Source of the DNA: Psoroptes ovis
Lineage: Eukaryota > Arthropoda > Arachnida > Sarcoptiformes > Psoroptidae
Direction: 5' to 3'
NCBI GenBank assembly: GCA_002943765.1
Contig: PQWQ01000010.1
Location: 560,501 to 624,500 of the forward strand
DNA length: 64,000 bases
The notes beneath the pieces were generated by a model that searched no databases, was not told the DNA's origin, and saw nothing but the letters and a program-made list of their open reading frames with translations. Shown piece by piece: positions 44,138 to 55,300 of the stretch. The translations under genes and the position numbers were made by a program. Position 1 is the first letter of the stretch; the number at the start of each line of letters is the position of its first letter.

Positions 44138-44556
44138 ATGAATTCACTGTCAAAGGTATTGGGCTTTATTTCGATTTTCTATTTTTTCAAAATTTTTAGT
44201 GTTATTTGAAATCACTAGATGGCGCTATTAATCTCATAATTTTTTTAATTTGAATTTAGAAAAATTATCTTAAGAATATAGTTTTAATATTGATGATTAT
44301 TGCATTGATGTCACCATCAAATATGGTCGAAGGTGGTAAAAGTAAGAAGAATATGTTGATGGGTATTGTACTGGGTACTGCTATCGCTCGTTCATCACAT
44401 AAAGATTATCAATTGCTACATGTATTGATACCATTGAAGCTTGCGGTGGAAGCATGGAAACAAATGGGTAAAAACCACCATCATTCACATCATTATGATG
44501 GTTATGTTGCTGGGGATGAGGGCTATCATATGGGTCATGGCTATTATCGGCGATAA
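44138..44556 (+). CDS. Small secreted His/Gly/Tyr-rich protein, orphan
   Basis: Two exons, 44138-44155 and 44260-44556, joined over a 104-bp GT-AG intron in phase 0, encode 104 residues. Exon 1 gives only MNSLSK; exon 2 follows a clear TTTAG acceptor and is open from its first base. The joined N-terminus is a textbook signal peptide: basic stretch KKNYLKN, hydrophobic core IVLILMIIALM, likely cleavage near SPSNMVEGG. The mature part has a second hydrophobic stretch (KKNMLMGIVLGTAIA), an amphipathic central helix (LLHVLIPLKLAVEAWKQM) and a tail rich in His, Gly and Tyr (NHHHSHHYDGY... GHGYYRR). It has no cysteine. I do not recognise the family. A metal-binding, cuticular or antimicrobial role is possible from composition alone. 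A hairpin MITE lies about 115 bp downstream. Confidence 0.65.
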
Positions 44557-44671
44557 TCATTGGAAAATATCATACGATCATTCGAAGCCATCGACAATTG
44601 TTCAGCTTCTCATAGACTCAATTCCAAGCGTCAAAGTCAATGTTTAATTTAAAATATTTTAATCAAAAATA

Positions 44672-44752
44672 TCATGCTGTCCGAAAAGTACATTCGGCAT
44701 AATCGAATAGAGTTGCACATAAAAATCGGCCAGAACTTTCCGGACAGCTTAA
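44672..44752. mobile_element. Mariner-like hairpin MITE, CCG-type, diverged ends
   Basis: Left TCATGCTGTCCGAAAAGT and right ACTTTCCGGACAGCTTAA are inverted repeats. Flanked by TA on both sides. Both arms carry matching changes (GCTGTCC/GGACAGC), so the hairpin is preserved although the ends differ from the consensus. Confidence 0.75.
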
Positions 44753-45027
44753 TATTTTAAAAAACAAAGCGGGTGGTGAAATACACATTTAAAATATTAT
44801 CATTTTAAATCAAAATATTTTTCCGAAATGATAATCATATATCCTTATATATAAATACACATTCAAACACACGTACACACACATTTGTGAACACGTGTAA
44901 CATTTCATTTGAACGTGTAACACAAACACCAAAACGTTTCGATTTTGATTTTTTAAATTAAAATTTTAATTTTCACATTTTTCTCAAATTTCTACGCGAA
45001 ATATCAAAGCACATTATCATTATATCA

Positions 45028-45110
45028 TTAGGTTGTCCCATAAGTTCTTGACGTTTTTTTTTGAAATTTTTTTAATTAAAAGAACGGCAAGAACTTATGG
45101 GACAACCTTA
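45028..45110. mobile_element. Mariner-like hairpin MITE, CCC-type subfamily
   Basis: Ends TTAGGTTGTCCCATAAGTTC and GAACTTATGGGACAACC with inner arms ending in a T-rich loop. The left inner arm reads TTGACG, the right CGGCAA, so the stem has one mismatch. Confidence 0.82.
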
Positions 45111-45389
45111 TTTCAAAATAATTTCAAAATGATTATCACCATTGTGTACCACACACACACAGCAGCAGCAGCAGCAGTAGCAACAACATGGATGCTACAA
45201 TCAAATAAACACCGAACAAAAATTTGAAATTCAAATTCGATTCAGTTAATTTATTCCCGAGAAAAATACTAAAATTACACCCGAATCGTATGACAATGAC
45301 GATCTTACAATAACCTTGATTATGGGCCTCTTCGAAATCTACAAATCTGCAAAACATATTGTTGTTCGAATATTGTCATTCAAATATTA

Positions 45390-45472
45390 TTAGGTTGTCC
45401 CATAAGTTCTTGTCGTTTTTTAATATTTTTTTTTTCATTTCAAAAACGTCAAGAACTTATGGGACAGCCTAA
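45390..45472. mobile_element. Mariner-like hairpin MITE, CCC-type subfamily
   Basis: Ends TTAGGTTGTCCCATAAGTTC and GAACTTATGGGACAGCCTAA around a T-rich loop. Its right flank repeats its own left flank plus the first bases of the element (see 45478-45489). Confidence 0.82.
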
Positions 45473-45477
45473 ATATT

Positions 45478-45489
45478 ATTAGGTTGTCA
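45478..45489. mobile_element. Solo 5' end of the hairpin MITE
   Basis: ATTAGGTTGTC appears once more immediately downstream of the preceding element, with the same AAATATT flank, but no right arm follows. A truncated copy or a duplication of the junction. Confidence 0.6.
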
Positions 45490-46061
45490 CCCATACACTC
45501 ATATACACACAATACGATTGTAGAATTAAACAATTTAAATTCACTGAAAAATGATGATGATGACTCTGATTCATTCGTATTATTCGTATTTACATTATTC
45601 GTATTATTATTTCACAATTTTCAAATATGAAAATCGGACCCTAGGGACCTGCGAGAAGAATAGAATTCAATGATGATCATCATAGACTAATAAGTAATAA
45701 AACATCAATTATTTTTGTTGTTTTTTAGCCGAAATAATATCGTGTCTATGGATGATATTGATCCTGAAATTTATATTTTACTGATATCGATATTATCATT
45801 CGATTATTATCTATTCAACCGTAATTATTATTACGAAACATTGCCATGTATCACCAACGATAATGGTCAACCTCTATATATATCCTCTCAACCTATTGGT
45901 TGAATTTAGGAAAAATTTTGATTTTCCAAAATGCTATCGTCGACATAAGCCCCTTCGGGAACACATCGACACAGTGACAACATTCGAATAAATGATCGGT
46001 GGTAAATAATGTGTTACCGAACAACAAAATAGATTTGGATTTCGGGTACGAAAAAATATTA

Positions 46062-46142
46062 TTAGGTTGTCCCATAAGTTTTTGCCGTTTTTTGGAATGA
46101 AAAAAAATGAAAAAAACGGCAAGAACTTATGGGACAACCTAA
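46062..46142. mobile_element. Mariner-like hairpin MITE, CCC-type subfamily
   Basis: Ends TTAGGTTGTCCCATAAGTTT and AACTTATGGGACAACCTAA, inner arms TTGCCGTTTTTT and AAAAAACGGCAA. TA flanks both sides. The most regular copy in the window. Confidence 0.85.
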
Positions 46143-49100
46143 TAATATTTTACATTCTCTCATTCATTTGACAATTGTATATTCTCACTAAAATATGACA
46201 TTTTTTTTCAAGAATTCATTGTTTTGAATGTCATTTCAAATAATGTCAAATTTTGAATATTTTTTTTTTTTTTTTTTTTTGGTTGATACGTATGATACGT
46301 ATTATTCGTTAGTTTCGTACAAATTCAGTGAGTACATTGAATGAATGAATGAATGTACGAACGTATTTGACATATTTTGAAATGATTCAACGAAATTCAA
46401 TGAAAAATTCGGTAGAGCGAAATCGTCAAGGGAAAATTTTGGATTCGATGCTTCAATGGAATGAAATGAATGATTTGAGCGAAATGAATTAATGAATGAA
46501 TGATGATCATAATTTGGAAGAAAATATTCGGTGAAACTGTCTCGTAATTTCAATTTTTCAAAAAATTTACCCGAAGATTCACCCGGTAAAATCATGCTAA
46601 GGCATAATGCTGATTCGATCAGCTAATCGTTTCTAGGGGTTCATATAATCGAAGACTGTATATTTCAAAGGTATCCGATTGTTTTGACCTTACAATCATT
46701 GAATGTTTGAGATTCAGTAAGTGAATAATGGGCAAGTGTTTCATACTTGATTAATTAAATGAAATGGAAAAATAAATTACCGAGAAAATACAAACATTGA
46801 ACAAACAAAGCAAAATACAAATGAAAACATCAAATCAATTGAATCGTAATCGATGATCGTAATGATTCTCAATCAATTTCGATTCTGATTCATTCAAAAT
46901 TTGCGTTTATTAACCATTCAAAATTCATGAAATTGAATGGTAAATAACTGAATGCTACATATCTGAATAAATGGTAAGCTTTCTGGTTCTTCATACATGT
47001 CAATTATCATTAATAAATACATTTTTATTTATTTTTTCGACCCAAACAAATACAAAAGGTTAACTAATTTTTTGCATCAATTCATTATTTGAAATGAATG
47101 CGAATCATATCATATCAAATCATTTCGAATTATGGATCGTTTAATGATGAACAATTACGAGCTGAACTGAGGCAGAATTACGTAATCAAAATTTGCCATA
47201 AAAAAATGGCTACAAAATAAATCCGATTATGTCAATATTATTACGATTTAATATATTTTAAATCGTAAAACACGCGCAAACACGTATTCAAAAACACACA
47301 GACATACACACATCAATTAGCATTTGATTACCCTTAGAAATAATAATGTTTGTTTTGAATTTTCTCGTGCCTTTTTGCACGTGTTTCTTTGCTTTTTTTT
47401 TGCAGCAGAATTATTCATTCATTCATTCATTGATATTGTCAGTCAACTGAAATTGGATACATGTCTAAAACCAATACAAATACGTATCAAAATGTCCATG
47501 AATGAATGAATTGGGTAAATGATTGGATGAATGAATGAATGAATGGCTACATTCATTGATTAAAATGATTAAACACGTTGAATTAAAAGATTCAAATCAA
47601 TGATTATAATTCGTCATTCAAATGATGATGATGATGATGGTAAATTGTATGAACACGTGACCACATTTTGATGACTTTTTCTTCAAAGATTTCATTTCAT
47701 TTCATTTTCGGTGAATTGTCAATTGGAAAATTATCGTTGAAATCATTTGTTTTCTCGGGAAATTTTCCGAGTAATTCACAAAATTTTCCGGGTAATTCTC
47801 GAGTACGTGCTTCGAGATTGACTTTAATTCTCGGCCGACAAACAAATATCTAGTTCAATGTCATCAGATGGTTTCACCGGTTCCTGGATTTATTTATTTG
47901 ATTAGATTTTCCAAGGAACAACGACCAATAATACCAATGGACTTAGGCCGTGGACTTACTGAGAATTACTTTAAGAAAAGCCAAAAGGATTAATCGAAAG
48001 GATTAATCGATTATTACTCAAGTTATTAAATGATTGAATCATTAACACTTGAAGATTATTTGTGATTACGGCCATCGAAGATGTGTGGCTGTCGTCGTAG
48101 CCAGTGGTGGTGGCAATGGCGGTGGTTGTAATGGGTAATGATGACACGTTGAATCTATTTTTAAACGATTCATTCATTGATCATTTTTAAGGGGATTGAA
48201 AGGAATTTGAAAGGAATTAAGTCGTATTAACGTTGTCGTAGTGTCGAATGGTGTCTTAAGGGTATTGAAAGAATTTTGAAATTTCAAAATCCCCCTCCCC
48301 AAAAATTTCATTGAAGAAATCAACGGGATATTCAAGGGGACAAGTCTTTGACTGCTACTGCTGGTGTTCGGGTTCTCCCATATAAAGCTCTAAGACATAA
48401 ATCAGTCAAAATATTTCGATAGTCTTCTAAGAAATGAAATTTCTTTCGAAATCTTCAAGAATTCTGAAGACAAATTAATGCTTTGGGCGATTTCTAAGAA
48501 ATATTTTACGGAATTCTTTGAATTTCAATCAATTTTCAATGGATTTTCAGACACACCGGACCCTGCATCCGGACAAATTGCCGAAATTTTTTTTCAAGGA
48601 TTAATTTTGAGGATTTTCGGAGGATTAAATCCGATCAATCGTACACACACATATACAGAGAAACAGACAAAAATCAAAGAATATTCCAAGGACATTTAAA
48701 CAATCTTTGAAATCGTTTAAAATCAATTATCTTCCTTGATTATTTCCCCTTAAAAATCTTTCATTCATTGAATTCTTCTCATTCACAAATCCATATTCAT
48801 TAATCCTTGAATGAATAATGATTCTAAGAATTATAAGTATCATCAAATGTTGGACACGTGTTTTTTTATTTTTCGGGTGAAAATTCGAGAAAATAATTTT
48901 CTCGTTCATTGAATCAATTTAGTTCAGAAAACCTTTCATTGAAACATGCTCATTGATTCAAATTGTGAATATGTATCGATCGAATGTTACGGAATATTCA
49001 GTGTTGGCGGCTGCAGAGATTCCCGAACTTTAGCCTAAAACATCGGCTCAAATTCCAAGTCAAAACTACGCAAATGCAGCCATAGAATATGAACCAAATG

Positions 49101-49674
49101 AATTTAAAAGTTCGAATCTATAACAACATTGGAATCGCAATTTGAAGACATTGAAGAAGACATTGAAGAATTCTTTTGGGGTAATACACAGAACCTCTAT
49201 ATACACCTGAATCCAGAATGTATAGACCAATGCAAACACACAGAATATTCTTTAGCCTTCGACAAAGAATCGTCAAAAGAATCGTCAGAATTTTGTCAAA
49301 ATTCTGAGAGATTCGATGCATCATTGATTCATTCAATATGAATTGAATTCTATGGCCTTAAAACCCATACCCGAATGAAAAACTTTCAAATCATTTCAGT
49401 TCAATTCAGAATCATTTCATTTCAAACGAATCAGCAAAATTCATTCAATTTCACCATCATCATCATCAAAAGAATATCAATTCTTATTTTGGCCAAAGAA
49501 TGAAATGGAAAATATTCTTGCACATAGAATATTCTGGCACCATTCATTGATGACGATGATGATCATGATCATCATTTGGCAATGGCGGAATTTCATTCAG
49601 AATCCAGCGAATCCTGAATGAAAAAAAATTCCGAATTTTCAGAATTGCAAAATTCAGAGGATTCCAAAAATGTA

Positions 49675-49758
49675 TTAGGTTGTCCCATAAGTTCTTGCTG
49701 TTTTTCGAATTGAAAAAAAAATTTAAAAAACAGCAAGAACTTATGGGACAACCCCCAA
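49675..49758. mobile_element. Mariner-like hairpin MITE, CCC-type subfamily
   Basis: Left end TTAGGTTGTCCCATAAGTTC, inner arms TTGCTGTTTTT and AAAACAGCAA (both carrying the compensating change), right end GAACTTATGGGACAACCC. TA flanks both sides. Confidence 0.82.
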
Positions 49759-51134
49759 TAATGTATATTTCACACTCTCGGTGTTTGGTTGGTGGCAAAA
49801 CTATTGGAAAAAAAATACTGGAAATAAACAAAACACACACATATACGAACACTAATCCTACTTAATCCTTTTTTTTTGTTTTTTGTATTTTCATTTCTCG
49901 TTATCATTATTTTATATTCAGTTATTTTCGTAGTTCGTATAGTTCGTATATTTCGTACTTTGTAGATTCTTTCTGCGATCATTTTGGTTCGTATATTTGA
50001 TCGTCGTTCGCTCCATCATCATTGCCATTGTCAATGTTTTTTCGTTTTTTCGAAATTCATTTGATTCGTTTGATTTCGAACATTTTCTCTACGAGATGTT
50101 GAAAATGTTAGGCTCTTTGTGTGTGGGGCCTGGTCTATGGGTCTATGTGGGTCTGCATGGGTCTATGTGTGTGTGTGTCTGTGTGTGTGTGATGCACACA
50201 ATTGATATTTGGTTCATTTTGCTATTCACTTTGCAATTTCAATTTGAATTTCATTTTGGAGAATTCATTGAATCATTTTGGAGCATTTTCAGTTTATTTT
50301 AATTCAGAAAATTCATACTGAATTTGATGTGTGGAGCAATGAATGTCTGTACTGAATTATTATCATCATTTGACATGAATTGCTCAGTATCATGAATACA
50401 ATCATACATCCATAGGTATGGCAGACATGGCAGAGCATTTTGGTGGCCAAAGATTATGGCCTTATGATCATTTTGGCCAAAGTTGGCAGATATTTTTGGA
50501 TGGATATTTCAATCTGAAATTACAATCAATCACAATAAATTTCACGAATCAATATTTTTTCAAGAATTCAATTTGTTTGAAATTTGAAATTTGAAAAAAA
50601 AAATTCAATTCGAAATTGAATTCAAATTCAAATTGAATCATTTTTCAGATTAATTTAAAAATGACCGAATTCAATGACCAATGACAATGTACCGAATTCA
50701 AAATATTCATTCATAGAAATTCAATGTACATGAATTTACATTCATTCCTCCCATTCATTCAAAACACAAAAAATTCAAAACAAAATCCTCAGTAATAAAC
50801 ATGGGATTAGAAGCGAAGCAATTCATTGAATTTGTTGTATTAGAATTGAATTTGTTATTTGTTGTATTCATTCATTCATAATTCCATTACAAATTATTTT
50901 TCGAAATTTCAGTTATATTCACTCAGTGTACATTTCAAAAAAATTGAAAATAAATAAATGAAAAACCTTAAAAACAACTGGTACATATGTTGTGTGTGTG
51001 GGCCAGAATTCAATTCAATTTTTTTCTTGAATTCTGTCTCGGGCCCCGAGAATATTATTGGCCAAAATTTTTCCAAGGGAAATATGAATCAAATTCCTGA
51101 TAATTGATTTTCGAAATAATTATCAATATTATTA

Positions 51135-51218
51135 ATAGGTTGTCCCATAAGTTCTTGCCGCTTTTTAAGTTATTTTTTTTTCATTCGAAAAACGGCAAGA
51201 ACTTATGGGACAACCCAT
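51135..51218. mobile_element. Mariner-like hairpin MITE, CCC-type subfamily
   Basis: Left ATAGGTTGTCCCATAAGTTC, right GAACTTATGGGACAACCCAT, inner arms TTGCCG and CGGCAA. TA flanks both sides. Confidence 0.82.
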
Positions 51219-52361
51219 TATTATAATAATAATCATCGATACAATATCACAATGGCTATTATTTGATTTAGGATCAATTCCGGCCCAAAAAATTTTGGAT
51301 CAATTTCAAATCAAATCATTTGGACGAACCAAACAGCGGAATCCCATTAATGGACGATCATCATCACCATCGATGAACGTTGGTGGAGGGATTTTATACC
51401 TTGCAATTATTTGCATCATTCAAAAAATTCATTTCATTCATTGAAACAAATGGAACAAGAAAAAAAAATCCATCAAAAATGATTATTATTATTAAATCTC
51501 ATTCATTTTGCCAGAATTGGTTTAGATTGATTTACGTATGGAAACAAATGTCTTGTTTTGTCAAAGAATCTCAGAGAATTTCAGAAGAATATTTTTTTTT
51601 TTTTTTTTTTTTGAATTTTATTCGATACAATTTCTTTCGAATTTGATTGGTCAATTCGTCTGGTTCGATTTGTTTGGCCACACCTTTTCAAGAGTTAAAC
51701 AGTAGATTTCACATAAAATTTTACTAATTTAAGCTCCGCCTACTTTTCCGATTTTTTTTTCATTCATTCTACAAATAAAAAATAAAAACGTGTTTAGCAC
51801 GCGCACAAATGAATACAGCAGAAATATGATTACAATTCATTTATATTTATATTTTATCATCATCATCATCATTGATTATATGGTTATTCCATTTTTTTTT
51901 GTTTGGTGATTCTTTGTTATTATCTTTGTACCATGGAGAAAATATACAAAATACACAATTTACACACAAACACACACATTCTCATTCAAGAGAAACACCA
52001 GAAAACAAAAACTAATTTGAAATCAAATGAAATCCAAAAAAAAAGAAACAAATACATTTAGTTTTGAATGTGTATGTGCGATGTGTACGTGTTTGTGTGT
52101 CCATGAACAACATCCATTGAAATTTCGTTGAAATCCATTGAAATTGATCGTAATCCATTGAAAATCAACTGAAATCCATTCAAAATAATTGAAATTCATT
52201 GAAATTCTTTGAAATTTAGCCTCTATTTTTTGATTGATTATGACTAAACAAATGATGAAGACATAAGACTCAATCAATTGTGATCATTTTGCAATTAATT
52301 CAAGATATTCTTCGATTGTTACCTGTGTATCTGTGATTTTCGAATAAATAACAAACAAAAA

Positions 52362-55300
52362 ATGATGCTTGAATCAGCACCTGAAACAACCACAATGGAT
52401 TTCGGTGATTTATCCAAATTATCCACAATGAATTTGGTCACTAATCATCATCCACATCACCACGCTGCTGCAGCACAAGGAGCATCAATGTTTGCATCGA
52501 TGACCCAGATGCATCATCATCATCATCATCCGCATTCGCAACATCCAAGTGTATTCGCTTATCACCACCAACAGCATCACCAACAACAATCGAATCATCA
52601 ACAAACGATAATGAATCCATATTCAGTCACGACACCAACAAATAATCAAAATCATTTTCAACACCATCAACAGCAACATTCATCATTATCATCTACATCG
52701 TCGACAACACCGCCACCTACATCGAACTCTTCAACCTCTTCAACTCAACAACAGCAGCAGCAGCAAACCATTCAACTACCTGATACAACTAGTCAAAGTC
52801 CAGTTGGATCATCGTTGACACAACAATTATCGGCATCGACACCGACCACACCGACGTCGACCCCAACATCTTCGGTGGCAACAGTGACCACACCATCATC
52901 ATCATCTTCGTTGCTTACAACAACTTTATTCAATATTCCATTCGGTACATCATCATCATCATCAGCAGCAGCGTCACCACCATCAACATCACCATTATCA
53001 TCGGCATATCCAATGATAACATCATATCATCCACATCATCATGGTCATGGTAATCAATCGACAACATCGAATCATTCGATGGCATCAATCAATCATCATC
53101 ATTCGACTCATTCTTATAATAATAATCATAATCTCACACATGGACATACACAATCAACCCCAACGACACCGACACCAACAATACAACCATATGCAGCGGC
53201 AGCGGCAGCAGCAGCCACAACACCATTTCATCATTTATCATCATATGCATCGATGCGTTCAGCTGCGGCAGCAGCCGCAGTGATGAATAATGGTATGCAA
53301 CACATGATGACAGCATTAAATCAATCAAATTTAAGCGAATCATCTGCCGCATCCGCATCATCAGCATTGATGATGGCCAACATTGATTATTCATCACATC
53401 ATAATCAACACCATCAACATCATCAACACCATCAATTTCAATCACAACAACAACAACAGCAAACGCAACAAGCTCAATCATCATCGCAGCAATCGAATCA
53501 TTTGAATTATCAACAATCGCATCAACATCAACAGCTACAGCAACATCATACGCAACCTCATCAATATCATCAACATCAACAATATCAGCCGCATCAATTG
53601 AGCCATATGAATTATCTTCATTTGAACAACAATAATAACACGAATTATCATCAACAACAGCAGCATCAGCATCAGCAAGCGCAATATCAATATCAACAGC
53701 AGCAACAAATACAGCATCATGGCCACAATAATAGTCTTGAATCAACGCAATCATTGCAACAACAATCGCAACAACAGCAATCACCGAATCAACATAATCA
53801 GCTCAGCATGTTGAATCAAGCATCATCAACAACGAATCTATTTCAACATTTTACACCATTTTATCACCATTCTCATCATCATAGCAATCATCATCAACAT
53901 CAGCAACAGCAATCATTATGTTCAAGCACAACAGCATCGATTACATCACCATTATTAGAATCATCATCATCGACGACCTTAAAAATTAAATGTAAACGAG
54001 GTAAGAATTTGGTTGAAAATTGAAAAATTTTAAACATTTGTCACTACAGCTGTCGGTGACGAGAAAACACGTTTTTTATCACTCGCATTTAAAAAACAAA
54101 TTTGACGTAGTAATACGTCACAATAACTATTGGTTATGCAGGTTGCCGGCGCCGGCAGGCAAAACTCTTAATTTCGGCCGAGTCAGTAATACACATTTTT
54201 CAAACAAACAAATTTTTAAAGGTCATTTAAATTCATTGGAAAACCATGATGATTTTGGCTTTTGGATTTTGACACAGACAAATTTATTAGGAATAAACAC
54301 AACAAGAGAAGAGGAGGAACAATACAAGCTGTAACATAATCCTTATACATACACATAGTGTCAAAAGATATCCGATTTCATTTTATTTAAATGTTTGTAT
54401 TTTGTTTAACCAAATGTTTGTTTTACCATATTTTTCCGATAAACAAAATGTAGCCGAATCAAATTCATCATCATCATCATCGACGACAACATCAACGATT
54501 CTGTTGGAAAAACCATCACAAAGTAGCATGATAACGGTCGATACAAGTCAACAACAGCCGCAGCCACAGCAGCCCCAACAACAACCGGATACAAATGTTG
54601 TCGATAACCTGTCGGAAGAATGTTCAAATGATAATAATAAATTACAGCCATCATCGGCCGCAGCAGCGACGATTGAAAATATTATCATTGGGACTAGTTT
54701 GAATAATCTAAGCAATAATCATACAAATACAAACAACACTGCCACACATTTAACGGCTAAAAATAATTCCAAGAAACGTACACGAAGACAGCGTACACAT
54801 TTTACATCACAACAATTGCAAGAGCTTGAAACTACATTTCAACGTAATCGTTATCCAGATATGGCGACCAGAGAAGAGATTGCCACATATACATCGTTGA
54901 CCGAACCTCGTGTACGGGTAAGTGCCTCATTGAAATTCAAATGAAATAATCATTTCATGAGGTTAATTAATTAATTTATTGATTAATTAATCAATTTAAA
55001 GAATTAATTAATTGAAAAGCTGTCATAATTACTGGCTTAATTAGTGCCAAAATTCAATTTAACTACTACTCATAGCCATAAATCAATCAAAATCAATCAT
55101 TTGGCATAGTTTTAATAAACATCTTAAATTTAGTCTTGCTTTAGCCTGGGCGTCATTATGGCGCCATCAAAGCTTACTAATTGATTTTCACTTGATTGAT
55201 TGATGAATTGAACTCATAATTTTTTCGCAATAAATTTGTCAAAGGGTTATGACTATCATAATCAGTCATAATTCAATCAAGTCACTCATCAGTCTTTCAA

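Larger units (their letters stand above)
44557..52361. other. MITE-rich intergenic region upstream of Pitx
   Basis: 7.8 kb without a convincing gene. It carries six hairpin elements (from about 44672, 45028, 45390, 46062, 49675 and 51135), a solo element end at 45478-45489, poly-T tracts at 46260-46280 and 51592-51612, and CA/GT microsatellites (near 44860, 45150, 50170). The last few kilobases before 52362 presumably hold Pitx regulatory DNA. Confidence 0.6.

Noticed and set aside
45715..45903. 62-codon frame after an acceptor-like TTTTTTAG
   Set aside because: No upstream exon or ATG-led reading; ends 160 bp before a MITE in otherwise noncoding DNA.
54020..54334. 104-codon frame in Pitx intron 1 as a gene
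   Set aside because: It is the translation of the palindromic dispersed element; copy 1 has stops in the same frame.
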